A stretch of DNA of 64,000 nucleotides, taken from assembly GCA_037176845.1 (NCBI GenBank), contig JAYKXP010000127.1, positions 1-64,000 of the forward strand, in the 5' to 3' direction. A program made the position numbers and the translations under genes. Positions within the stretch are counted from its first letter, which is position 1. Every line of letters begins with the position of its first letter. This document shows, piece after piece, positions 1 through 10,562 of this stretch. Origin of the DNA: Paramarasmius palmivorus. Its lineage: Eukaryota > Basidiomycota > Agaricomycetes > Agaricales > Marasmiaceae. The notes under the pieces were generated by a model. The model saw only the letters and a program-made list of their open reading frames with translations, was not told the DNA's origin and searched no databases.

Positions 1-403
1 CACGCGAGTGCATCAGGAAGGTCATAGTAGTCCGAAATCCTAATATATGAGACGAGCGCAGGTGAATTGAGATCATATGAGCACTCATATGAGCTAGATA
101 AGTCATCGAGTAGAATCCAATCTAGACATATGGGCTCAAATCAAGTTCCCTTGGACTAGTGGTCGCCATAGTGGAATATGTTTAAGTTCACTAGGCCTCA
201 CTTAGTCACACTAGGATTACCAAGAGTAATTATTTATTGGTTTGTGTCTTAAGACACGACTACAGATTTGCTTCGACCTAGTACTTGAATGTGTGTACTA
301 GTGAGCGAGATGATATGAATACATTATTTTGCCCACTGAGGGGCGCGCGCGTACAGAAAATCAGTCCAGGAAAATGTAAAAACGTAAAAAGGCCCAGAGG
401 CCA
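1..403. other. noncoding left edge
   Basis: No supportable gene lies here. The stretch holds several CATATG hexamers (for example near 75, 88 and 128) of the kind found in the introns of the neighbouring gene, and a perfect 14 bp palindrome GTGTCTTAAGACAC at 244-257. It is probably the 3' flank of the minus-strand gene that ends at 404. Confidence 0.5.
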
Positions 404-2962
404 CTACTCCGAGTCCGGGCTGGCAGACTTCTCGCGAAGGGACTTGTCCACGATACGATCTCCCGGGGAACTGCCCCCAACCTTCTCGACGGCCATAGGG
501 CTTTTAGAGCCTGCACCCTTCTTCTCAGTCTTGGAGTCCTTGATGTTGTTAGAGGAAAGAGGGACATCCAAAATAGAGCGAGGAGAGGCGGTCTTGACGG
601 TAGAACCCGACTAGAATAAAGAAAAGAGAAATTAGAACATTCATATGAAGAAATAGAGACGAACTTACGGCTTTGGCAGGGGACGAAGAAGGTCCCTCGA
701 GCTTTGAGTCTTGAGCCATTGGCGATCCTGGGGTGTCCTCGGGTGCGGCTTTGTCCTATATGACCAAGTCAGCTCCTCATATGAAGTTCATAGAATAAAA
801 GAAAATTTACCTTTATCACGTACTCGGGACCTACACGCGCTTCCAACCACTTGGCCAAATCAACAGGAGGAAGGCAGATCAGTCCAGAAAGACCACTGTT
901 GGATAGCTAGAAGAGGAAGTTAGGAGCATAGAAGGCAAACGATATATGAGCCATTACTAGCGAGGTTCTTGTCTTGGACATGTCGACCCGAAAATCTCCT
1001 TGCCACAAACCTTGAATCCGGCTGCCTGAGGTCGAAGGGAAGAATGAGGTACCTCAAGGGCTGTGAGCAAGACCATAGTCGCTTCCGTTGGTGAGAGCCG
1101 CCTCGTTCGGGTGCAGCAAGTCGATAGAAGTGCGCAATGACCCGGGGGATTCGCAGAGTAGATCCAAGAAGAGGATCGTTGCGCTCGAGCTGCGAGCTGT
1201 TGGTTGAGACGCAGAACGTGCTGGGTAGCCAAGAAACTGCATGTCGAGGGCTCCTTGCAAGGAAGCGGTGGTCGACAAGAGTCCCTCGAGCTGCAGCACC
1301 AGTCCTAGGATAAAGAAAACTATAAGAAAAAGTTATAGAAAGTTCATATGAAAAAGTTTACCGTTGTGGCCCTGAAGTCCGAGGTCAAGCTGCTCATCGC
1401 GAGCAGCAAGAGTCTCCTCGAGGGACTGAGTGAAAGAGCACTTTTGATTGGTGCTCTTGCACCCAGTACAACCCGCGTGTCCATCAGCGCGAGGAGAGCA
1501 GCCCAGACCTTTTTGGATGCATCGATCGCAACCTTGGGTGTAAAAATTCGGTTCCGGAGCGATTGATGTAGCCGAGATAACCGAGTCGTAGGAGAGCTGA
1601 ACGTTTCCTTGAAGGTAAACGTGCCCTCCCGCGGTAGAAAGTTCGTCGGCGACATAGCCATCGTCCTCGTCGGGATGAGGAGGTGCTGGAGGGTGATATG
1701 CCGCTCGCTGCCCAGAAGAAGAGACCTAGAAAACATTCATATGAGTAAAGAAACAAGAAAGATAGCTGCTCGGCTTACGCTAGTACCTCCTATGACTTTA
1801 TCAGCCACACGAGGATGAGTTGAAGCCGAGCGCTAGAACGCAGAATTAAGCATATGAGAAAAAGAAAATCGAATAGAAACTTACTGGACCCCTGATCTCG
1901 GATGTGAGAGCTCTCTCTCGATCTGACTTGTCCTTACCTCTAGTTTTGGAAGCGGTGGGCTTCTCCTTGTCCTTGCCCTTGGGTTTGGAAGGGCCAGCCT
2001 CGGGCTTGTTACGAGTAGTGACAGTAGCCGGAGAAGGAGAACGCTAGGGGAAGAAGTTCATTCATATGAAGAAAAGAAATGAAGAAAGCACTTACGCGAC
2101 GCGAGGAATCCTTTTTGGGGGCACCAAACGTCAAAGTCTGTCCCTCCTCGAAGGACCATCCGCCACTATAAGGTTGGGACTCTTCTTCTTCAACCTCCTC
2201 GCTCTCCTCGCCCTCCTCGCTAGACGAATCCACAGGAAGTTGAATCTTCGAGCGTTTGGCCGGCTTGGGCTCGGAATCGCTGATGTCGAGAGTTGAACTA
2301 AGTGTTTTGCGCTTGGACCCCTTTGACGAGGATGCTACCGGTGGGGGAGTGCTGGCTTTGGGACGAACTGGAGGGGGCAAAGGGGAATGGAAGTTGTAGT
2401 CCTAGGAAGAAGAGAACTCTTAGAAAACAAACTAGAAAAGAATCATATGGACGCGTACCTCGTGTTTCTTTATGAGCGCCTCTGTCTCCTTGGTACTTGG
2501 AAGCCAGGAAGAGAAATCCTTTCTCGCGATTAGTCCTGCGTCGGCCGCCATATTGGTGAGACGATAGAGCTGGAGTAATACGCTGTAATAGGACTTGGGG
2601 AACTCGAACCCGCGATGCTCGTCGGCACAGATCTTATGGTACTCGTACTATGAGCATCAACGTCAGCCATATGACAAAAGAATAGAATTAAAAACGGGAC
2701 GCACGATGTTATCCTTTTGGGCCTGGATGAGCTTGATCACGGTGTGGCCAGTAGGAAGGAACTCGGCCTCCTTATTAAACACGGAGTCGTAGTACACCAG
2801 AAAAGCCGCTACTAGGGCATTGGCCCGCTCGTACATCGCCAGCTGCAGGTCATAGACCTCTTCTGCGGAAAGCTGAGGGGTCTGATCCTCGCGCTTGGAC
2901 TTGGCTTTGCGAGGTTTGGGTGCTGGAGGTGGCGCGAAAGGATTTCGAATAGGTGTGGGCAT
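404..2962 (-). CDS. intron-rich gene with Zn2Cys6-like cluster and one in-frame stop
   Basis: Function unknown. Spliced exons are 2962-2705, 2647-2459, 2401-2096, 2043-1885, 1832-1779, 1725-1362, 1304-958, 906-811, 755-669 and 610-404. All junctions keep frame and give 689 codons. In order the protein has a Pro/Lys-rich start, a helical region, a Ser/Glu acidic stretch, and a cysteine cluster (nt about 1530-1438) spaced C-x2-C-x6-C-x9-C-x2-C-x6-C, as in fungal binuclear zinc domains. A Gln/Leu-rich helical part and a Lys/Ser-rich tail follow. A TGA at 1054-1056 interrupts the otherwise continuous frame, so this copy is a pseudogene or makes a truncated protein; a weak 48 nt GTCTTG..CAG intron could also remove it. 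A further intron in the 5' UTR (about 3014-2965) ends two bases before the ATG. Similar Cys-cluster proteins are multi-copy in Agaricomycetes (recollection, not checked). Confidence 0.6.
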
Positions 2963-3095
2963 CCTAGAAGAAGAAAATTAGAAAGAAAACAAAAGGAAAA
3001 GATCGGGAAACGCACCTGGAAGCGACTCGTAGAAACGATGATGATGGGGAAAAGAAAGAAAGGATTTGGGACTTGGTTCAACTTTGTGAAAAGCT

Positions 3096-3101
3096 ATATA
3101 T
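3096..3101 (-). promoter_or_regulatory. TATA box of the 404-2962 gene
   Basis: On the minus strand a TATATA sequence lies about 25-30 nt upstream of the likely leader, which then contains the 5' UTR intron and the ATG at 2962. Spacing fits a fungal TATA promoter. Inference from position only. Confidence 0.4.
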
Positions 3102-5371
3102 CACATTCCGAGAATCCTGCTTCTATTCGATCACATCACGGAAGCTGAGTCATGAAACCGGCAGTCACTGGCAGAAGCTCGATGACCCTGGAATAGCTAT
3201 ACATGGCCGTTCGCCTATGAAGAAAATGTCCTAGGACATCGAAATTAGACGAGGGATTACTAGCTTTGGCGCGAGGGAATCGCTAGAAGGTCTAGTTGAT
3301 CATGAGATCAATATGGAAGATGATTGACGCTCGAGGAGGTTTGATAACCCCGGCATCAACTGATCGGACATAACGCGGACAGAGTAAACTGACCGCGCGC
3401 ATCTCGAATACACCCAGAAAGAGGTTCATATGAACTATTCCAGACCGAGGACGGTCTAGATCTTTTGGTTTGGGGGAGATGTGAGGGTACCAGAACGAAA
3501 TCGCTGAAAAACAGTCATTTTGACACCAATTGTTGTGTTCAGAATCGCACTAGTACATCGTACTAAGTACTATATGGACTTGGTAGCACTACTAGGAACC
3601 TAGTAGTACGCATATGACGAAGAATAAGATAGGCATGCACTGCGTAGTGAATACTAGCTGCGCGCGCATAGACGTTGATGTCGTCGTTAGCCCTATATGA
3701 TTGCGCTAGGGTACGCGTCGAAACCTGTAGACCGTATCTATACTCTATTACCAGGCTGGAACCTTACGAGGACATGCTACTGTACCTGGTAGACTTCCTA
3801 GTAGGTCATATGGCCACACTATACTCGCGCTATGGGACATATGAGATGGGATAGTGAACGAGGACCAACTACCACAGCGTAGAAGGACCCTAGGGGACGA
3901 ATCAGAGCTATATACCAAATACGGTAGAAGCTGGAGGTGCGAGTCGCCTTCGAGAGCAGAGTTACCAGGATTAGAAATGTCCGAGTAACCGGGTCATCGA
4001 TACGAGGACCATATGGAGGCTTAACAGCTTTCCATATCGATCGGAATATCCCTCGAGCTTCGAGTTGGGATTCCTACTGCTAGTACAGACACTAGTGAGG
4101 GACATATAGTCCTATAACAAGGAAACAGACAGGATTCTGTGCCAGGACTGTCCTAGGACATAGAAAATATAATATAGAACTACAAGGGCAGAGAGCCTAC
4201 CTTCCTCGGATACGAATCCGAAGCGTTTCGGTCGAGATCGGACTCCTAGCAAGTTCCGAGCGGAATAACTATGTCCTAGCACCGATATCCGAAACGCACC
4301 ATGCGGAACAGCGCCTCCGCGCGCCACTTCCTAGCAACCAAAAAGTAATATGACTCGCAGACCTGCAAAATAATGTCGAATTCCGACCAATATATATCCA
4401 AACCTTCCTTTTCTGGTAGCTACTTACTTCATATGGACAGAATCCTCTCCTCGTTCTCATTTCTTGCATAGTTACTATTACTTTATCGTGCCCACTTTCA
4501 CTTATATGTAAAATATGTACGCTCGCGGGTATATAAGCAGCAGGGTTTCCCCTAGGAAGCTCCCAAGCAATTACCCCGCTATATACGTAGCCCTAGAGCT
4601 CAATAGCAAAGTTTTTGACTTCTATCGTTGACCATAGAGGCGACGTGTGCTTAGAACAATAACTTAGAAAATAAAACCTTGAAAAGCCCTTCTCTATATT
4701 GAACTAGAGTCGTGAAATTAGAACTTTGAGATACCCATAGGACAGAGCTAGCGCGTCTAGTCTCTTGCATAGGATTGATTGTTTCTGGACTAGTGTGGAG
4801 CCCCACTAGATCCCTCTTTTCACTTGGTGTGGAGCCCCACCAGTGTCGTTAAAGCTTAGTGTGGAGCCCCACTAGCTTATAGGTGGCCTGATTGTCGTGC
4901 TAGTTCGACTAGTGTAATCAGCGCCTTTGGTTGTCGTGCTAGTTCGACTAGTGTAACCATAGCCTTCATAGGAACAATAGGTCTTTACCCTTGTTGGGTT
5001 CGATAGGTTATTTTGCGTCATAGGAACGTATAGGAATAGTTATAGATAGGTTTATAGGTTGGCTCGCGTTGTCTTGATCATATCGAGACTATATTATCAT
5101 ATTACATTGTTTCATTCATCGCTCGTACACTTCCCTTGTGTCCTAGTGATTTGTAGACGTTCAACTAGTGTGCTAGTTGATTTCTTGTGTCGATTGTACG
5201 GATCCTTTGACAACGTCGAACCCCGCTCGCACAACTTGGCATATTATTTCGCTCGTTCACAAGCGTTTTATAAGCCTCACAGCGTACATACCAGAAACCC
5301 GATGTCATGCGTTACTTGAAGTCGATCTTGCTAGGATACTGAAAAGGTACGTTAGATCTGAAAATGGTGCA
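3102..5371. other. noncoding region with promoter-like and LTR-like marks
   Basis: No convincing gene. It holds many CATATG motifs up to about 4435, a plus-strand TATATAAG at about 4530 followed by a CAGCAGG sequence, and palindromic tandem motifs at 4789-4960. At 3516-3531 the minus strand reads ACAACAATTGGTGTCAAAAT, resembling an LTR end plus a primer-binding site (TGGTGTCA). With the CA at 5370-5371 this could mark a 1.84 kb solo or 5' LTR. The plus-strand TATA argues for the opposite orientation, so I leave it unassigned. Confidence 0.35.
4789..4960. repeat. palindromic short tandem repeats
   Basis: Three copies of a near-palindromic AGTGTGGAGCCCCACT core occur at about 4791, 4826 and 4857, the middle one with compensating changes on both arms (GGTG..CACC). 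Two copies of a 20 bp TTGTCGTGCTAGTTCGACTA unit follow at about 4892 and 4931. The paired changes suggest selection for a stem-loop in RNA or for a symmetric binding site. Confidence 0.65.
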
Positions 5372-5490
5372 TAGAGAATGGTTCAGCATACCTTTATAGG
5401 ACTCCGAATGGATGCACATGGTCCATGGACGAGGTGAGCGTTTTGGAAGAGAAGCGCTGGCGCGGCGAAACGCTTACACCTCGACCATCA
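5372..5490. repeat. left end of a degenerate ~2.8 kb repeat unit, split by the LTR element
   Basis: This stretch aligns by eye with 51067-51185 (shared ACCTxTATA, GAGGTGAGC, GCGAAACGCTTACACCTCGACC). The alignment resumes at 28026 after the LTR retrotransposon, so 5372-5490 and 28026 onward were contiguous before that insertion. Confidence 0.65.
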
Positions 5491-5691
5491 TGTGACGCGC
5501 CGACTCGTCGTCGGACACTTTCGGACTTCTTACCTACCGAGCGTCTCAGTTCTAAGTACCGTACCAGTCGTTTACTCAGTATATAAGCTAGATAAGTGCA
5601 GAGTAGTTACTTTTAGTGGTTTGGAATCTACAGCCTTACACCTGTTCTTTCGAGACCCTCTCGTGTGACTTGCATTCCCGCGTTGGTCACA
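5491..5691 (+). repeat. 5' LTR (201 bp)
   Basis: Identical to the 3' LTR at 27822-28025 except for a missing TAC near 5541. It has TG..CA ends. A TATATAAG box at 5580-5587 is placed to start transcription near 5605-5615. Confidence 0.93.
5580..5587 (+). promoter_or_regulatory. LTR TATA box
   Basis: TATATAAG inside the 5' LTR, repeated at 27914-27921 in the 3' LTR. It is the likely core promoter of the retrotransposon. Confidence 0.6.
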
Positions 5692-5870
5692 TATTTTGAA
5701 CAGCACAAGACTGTTCGCTACTCTCTGCTTACTCTAACTCTCTAAAACTCGTCTTCTATCCTCGTCGCTGCTCTGGGCTTTCTCTGGCTGATCACCCGAG
5801 ATCATTCCGACTCGACTAGGACCATACCCGAACAACAACAATCTATTTTCCATTTCGACACTTTACTACT

Positions 5871-8800
5871 ATGGCCTCTCGAACATCTAGACGTTACAAC
5901 CTTAGACGGTTGAGCCATCGCGATAACGCCGCCCCTGCCGTTGCGGACGTTGGGCTCCCGGTCCAGGATCAATCTAGTGAGTCGTCCTTAACTTCTCAAA
6001 GTACTGACAACTCTCTTCCTAGTGACCCGACTTCCCAAGTCCCTCCGCAGGCTCGTACCTATGCGGAAGCTACGCAGGCTCACGCCATAAGACGGACCTC
6101 CGAGGATGTCCCATTCCCTCGTGTATCCGGTGTCTTAGATGCCGAGACTGTTGGAAACAACGGTTCCACTGTAGTATCTGACCCTCGTGTCGTTGCTATT
6201 GGTGGTAGTATTAGTTCTTCTATTGGAGACTATGCTAGTACACCTAATAAAAATGTTTACTCTGGCAATAAACCTGGCTGGACTACCGTTACGAGGCGCC
6301 GTGCTCGCAGCATGGAGGACCTCCGTAAGAAAACTTCTAAGTCTAATTTGAAGTTCGAAGTTCCTAGGGACCATTTGTCAGAAGAACAAGCTCGAGTGAT
6401 CCGTGAAGCGGAGAACTCACTTACTCCCATTCAACGTGCAGCTATTTGCATGAGGAATGAGAAGATCCGCTGTCAAGATGATGACAGTTCCTCTGAGTCT
6501 GAGGAAGAAGTTCCGGTCGTAAAGAATCCGGCTAAGGGCAAGGACGTAGATCATCGTGCCCGTGTAGAGGACTATGAGTCCGATGCTGATGATGAACAAG
6601 AAAGGACCATCCCGAATGATGGTAACCAGACGGATGTCCTGATTGAGAGGCTCCGTGATAGTGCAGATCCTGACATGGATCTAGCCGCGCAACGAGATGC
6701 GCTTGAGACTTGGAATGCTGCCCGGGATTCTGGCATTCAAGTCAATGCAATGAGAACTGTCGGTATCGGTGAAGCCGGTGGCAGTGGCTCCAACAACAGG
6801 GATGATGCCGTTGAGCACCCTGGAGTTCCTTTGAGGAATGAGACTGAAGGTGTTGAAACACCTCAAGATAAGGCTCCTAAAGAGAAGAAGAGCGGCGGCA
6901 AGAAACGTCGTTCAAGATCTAGAAGTCGCTCTAGATCCAAGTCCAAAGGCAAGAAGACTAAAGGCAAAAGAAAGTCTAAGTCTAGATCCAGATCTAGGAA
7001 AAGAAAGGACGCACCTAAACCTATGTCTTCTCACTATGAGAGGAAGCTTGAGGATGCCGTTCGTGGCGGTTCAAAGACTCCTCGACCATCTCAAACTCCT
7101 GAGTACGTCGCGCAACCGACGAACCAACTTCCCAAGAACAGCTTCCTAGCCAAGGCTTTGAAGGTCAACCAGTCCTCGAAAAAGGAACGGAAGAGGAAAC
7201 AAAAGCCCTCAAAGAAACGTAGGCATTCGAAAAGAAAGTCTTCGCCGTCTAGTTCGAGTTCATCTTCGAGTGACAGTGAAGACGATAACAATGGTGGTGG
7301 TAAACCTCCTTCTGACCATTCTGGGTTAAGCGATGATTCATCATCCTCTTCGAGTGAATCTGATTCTTCTACGGAGTCGGGTTCCTCGAGTTCCAGTTCC
7401 GGTGATTCTTCGGATGATGAGTCGACCAGTTCGAGTTCTTCGGATTCTAGCTCGTCATCAGGAAATCATCGTTCAAGGCGCCGGAAAAGTAAGCGTAAAA
7501 CTTACCGTCAACGCTCAAAAGGAAAGCGGACCATCAAACCACACCCTCCGCCTACCTATGACGGTACGCCAGATGCTGAAAAGTTCCATAACTGGGTTAT
7601 GAGAACGGGCCAATACTGCGAAGAAGGAAACGTACCTGAAGATGAGCAAGTTATGCTCGCTTCTAACTTCCTTCGTGGCAAAGCCCTGTCCTTCTTTATC
7701 CAGAAGGTATCCCGTAACCACTCGCGTTGGACTTTGGTAGAGTTCGCCAAAGGTCTCTTCAACTTCTGCTTCCCGCTGAACTATCGTAGTCAGCAGCGAG
7801 CCAAGTTGGATGAATGTCGTCAGGGTAGTCGTTCTGTCCTAGAGTACGCCTATGAATTCGAAATGTTGAATAATCTTGTTGGAACTACAAGTAAACGTGA
7901 GATGGCTATCAAATTCTGGGATGGATTACACGCACGTATCCGTCGAGAACTTCATCGCGAGAAGAAGAACAAGGAGATCCACTCATATGATGAGATCTTC
8001 CAAGCTGCTGAGTTGATTGAGTTGGCCGATATGGAGTTTTCGACTCCTTATCCTCATAGTCGGCCATCTAAATCAAACAATCAGAGTTCACATTCGAATC
8101 ACCATCAGCGTGACAAACCTCAGAGTCATTCTGATAAACGGCACAGTGGCCGCAAGCACCACAATGACCGACGACCTTCTAGCTTCCAGCAAGGGTCTTC
8201 TCGTGGTCATTCTCGTCCGTTTGGGCCTCGCAGGTTTGAATTGTCTTCTGAAAATCACAATCGTGATGGAGGGCGAGGAAAATCAGCTACACCCAAGTTT
8301 AATGGACCAAAACCATCACTCACCGATGCTGAGAAAGCTGAACTTGCAGCTCAGAACAAGTGTTTCAACTGTAAAGAAGTTGGACACATGGCGAGGAACT
8401 GTCCACGCAACAACACGTTCAAGTCAAACGGGAAGAGGGGACCACCTGGAATGTCGACTAATAGTCTTCGGTATAGCTTGCGTGATGAAGATGTCGTGTT
8501 GTCGGAAACGACAGAGACTCTTGATCATCTCTCGCTCAATTCATTGTCTATCTCTGAACCGCTGATCTCAGATGAAGAAATGGAAGAACTGTTTAGTGAC
8601 TTACCTCAGTCGCCGACTAACAGTGATATTGGCTTCCATAATACACCGCCTAGGCTGCCGGTGGTGGAGATCTCAAGTGAAGATTCGGAGGATGATCCAG
8701 ATATGCCGTCGTTGCAGGGCGTGACAGATACAGAGGATGACTGGAGTGATGATTCTGACTCAGATGAGTCTTCAGCTCCAGCTTCAGCTGTCAACGGAAA

Positions 8801-10134
8801 CTCGAGTTATGATTCCGATTCCGATAGCGAGTACGCCGGGATGCCCCCACTACAAGATGTCTCAGACACTGATGATGACTGGAATGATTCCAGCGACTCA
8901 GATTCGTCAGAATCAAATGGACAACCTGTAGGTGTTCAATCAGATTCCAGTTCCGAGAGTGATGAGGAATACTTCACTTCACATTCTTGGACCCCAGAAA
9001 CTGCGCCAGAACCTCTACGGCCCTACAAAGTGGATTACGATGCTCCTGGAGTGATGCCTGATAATGGAAAATACCACTCTTGTTGGTTTCCTTGCCAATA
9101 CTCTGAGTACATTGAAGATTACCGGAAGGTGATCAAGGCCGACACTAATGTCGTGAACCCGGATCCTCCAATCACCATTGATGATCTGTGTGCTGAAAGA
9201 TGGGATGGAAAGGATAAGTATACCTGGGCTAGTCAAGCCAAACAGGTGTATGGGTACCCTGATTCCCCATGGTCAGACTTCTTCCTTCACGGAAAGGTTG
9301 ATGAGGACTGGCATCCATCTGTGATCTCGGATCCTCTTGCTGATGCCGCGCAGTTCATCTTGCATGATTTCGCACCTTTCCCTGGTGACGAAGACCGTTG
9401 GGGTATGACTTCTTCATACCGGATTGACGTGTGGAAAGTAGATGATGAATTCTACGAAATAAACGACTTTGGTTCAGAATATGAACCGATTCGAGTGCCG
9501 AAACACTTACTGGAAACTCCTGGATTCCAACTCGCAACTTGGTATGCTAAACGGCTAGCTGAGAAGCGAGGCATTGACTTCAAGTTCACTGGGTTCAAAG
9601 GTTTGGTGAACCGAATGGGCGATGCCTATGCGCAAGGGTTACAATATGTTCTTGCAGCTGGTATTCGGGCTTACCCTACGCCTGAAGACCCTTCACCTAA
9701 CATTGGTGTCAGGAATCGCTTCCAAGTGTTGGCAAGACCCAGTGCTGGGGTCTATTTTGTACGTGATCGTGCTGAGCGCATTACAAGCACCATCCTTGCA
9801 GGACGGCTTCGAGATCCTAACTTTGCTGTTGTAGACTGGTGGAAAGCTACAATCGTCAGAGAACGGAATAAACGACAGAGACGACGACGTACCTGGATAC
9901 CTGATGAACAGCAGCATGCACGATTGCAACGGCGACGTGAACAGATTGCTCAACGACGAGCTTATCGCATGAAACGTCAAGGTGACGTGATTGCTAATGC
10001 CCTCGAGAAATGTCTCGAGGACAGTGCCCCATATCCTGGTGATCCTGAACATCTTGTGACGATGTACAGTTCGCGTTTTTCGGCCTGGACAGCATCCGAT
10101 GATAGGCGTGTTGTTCATATGGTCGATCGTGAGC
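5871..10134 (+). CDS. Ty3/gypsy polyprotein, 5' part (Gag and repeated modules)
   Basis: First 1,421 codons of the retroelement polyprotein, cut by the KDZ insertion; the frame then runs only to a TAG at 10146-10148 inside the inserted DNA. Residues about 346-379 are Arg/Ser dipeptide-rich like an SR domain, and about 457-533 are Ser/Asp-rich. The retrotransposon Gag (capsid) domain lies at about 561-718, and a CCHC zinc knuckle (C-x2-C-x4-H-x4-C) at about 831-844. Two acidic copies of a D-V/T-x-D-T-D/E-D-D-W motif follow, then tandem modules of about 85 aa starting near residue 1154. Gag packages element RNA into particles; the SR-like region is unusual and may bind RNA or sit in the nucleus (inference). 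The reading frame joins exactly to 22189. Confidence 0.9.
10127..10134. repeat. KDZ target-site duplication, left copy
   Basis: TCGTGAGC, repeated exactly at 22181-22188. Eight base pairs is the usual duplication length of KDZ elements. Confidence 0.9.
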
Positions 10135-10562
10135 AGCCGGCTGTGTAGGGATTTTGTAAAGGCCAAGGTTTACTCAACCAGCATGGCTTTACAAAGGCCG
10201 CGGACAATCTCCCGGTTGGTCCGGCAGGAAACATGGCCACCTTCCCTTCCTGGGCGCTTGCACTCGGCGTGGCTGCCGCAACGTTCAAAAACATGCCTCG
10301 CAACCCAATCTGGCAGGTTTCTCCTGTATTTACCTATTTCCTACTATTTACCACAAATTTCGGCACTGTGACACATATCCGGGCAACCCGGAAATGTCAA
10401 CGGGACTTCACCAAGTCTTCAATCTCCATTTCCGGCGGTAATTGCCAACTCGTTGCGAAATCTAATCTACAGGCACGAAGATAAATAAAACACTCAGTCC
10501 AAGAAGGAACGAAACTCCAGGAACATCAAGAACCAGCCAAAACACAATATCAAAGCCGTAAT
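10135..10562. repeat. KDZ left terminal inverted repeat and subterminal region
   Basis: Holds the left inverted repeat (10135-10164) and a second AAAGGCC motif at 10193-10199. No gene is seen before the stop of the 899 aa gene at 10563. AAAGGCC recurs in inverted form near the right end, which suggests transposase-binding sites. Confidence 0.65.

Noticed and set aside
1344..1818. Plus-strand and alternative-frame ORFs opposite the Zn2Cys6-like gene
   Set aside because: They are antisense or frame shadows of exons whose splice sites and phases fit the minus-strand gene.
3531..5371. 1.84 kb LTR of a minus-strand element
   Set aside because: TG..CA ends and a primer-site-like sequence at 3516-3530 fit, but no second copy is in the window and a plus-strand TATA box points the other way. 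Kept only as a noncoding note.
10135..10142. KDZ target duplication read as GCCGGCTG/GCCGGGTG next to the GTGT termini
   Set aside because: It has a mismatch, whereas TCGTGAGC is an exact 8 bp match. That choice also extends the inverted repeat by 8 bp and restores the reading frame.
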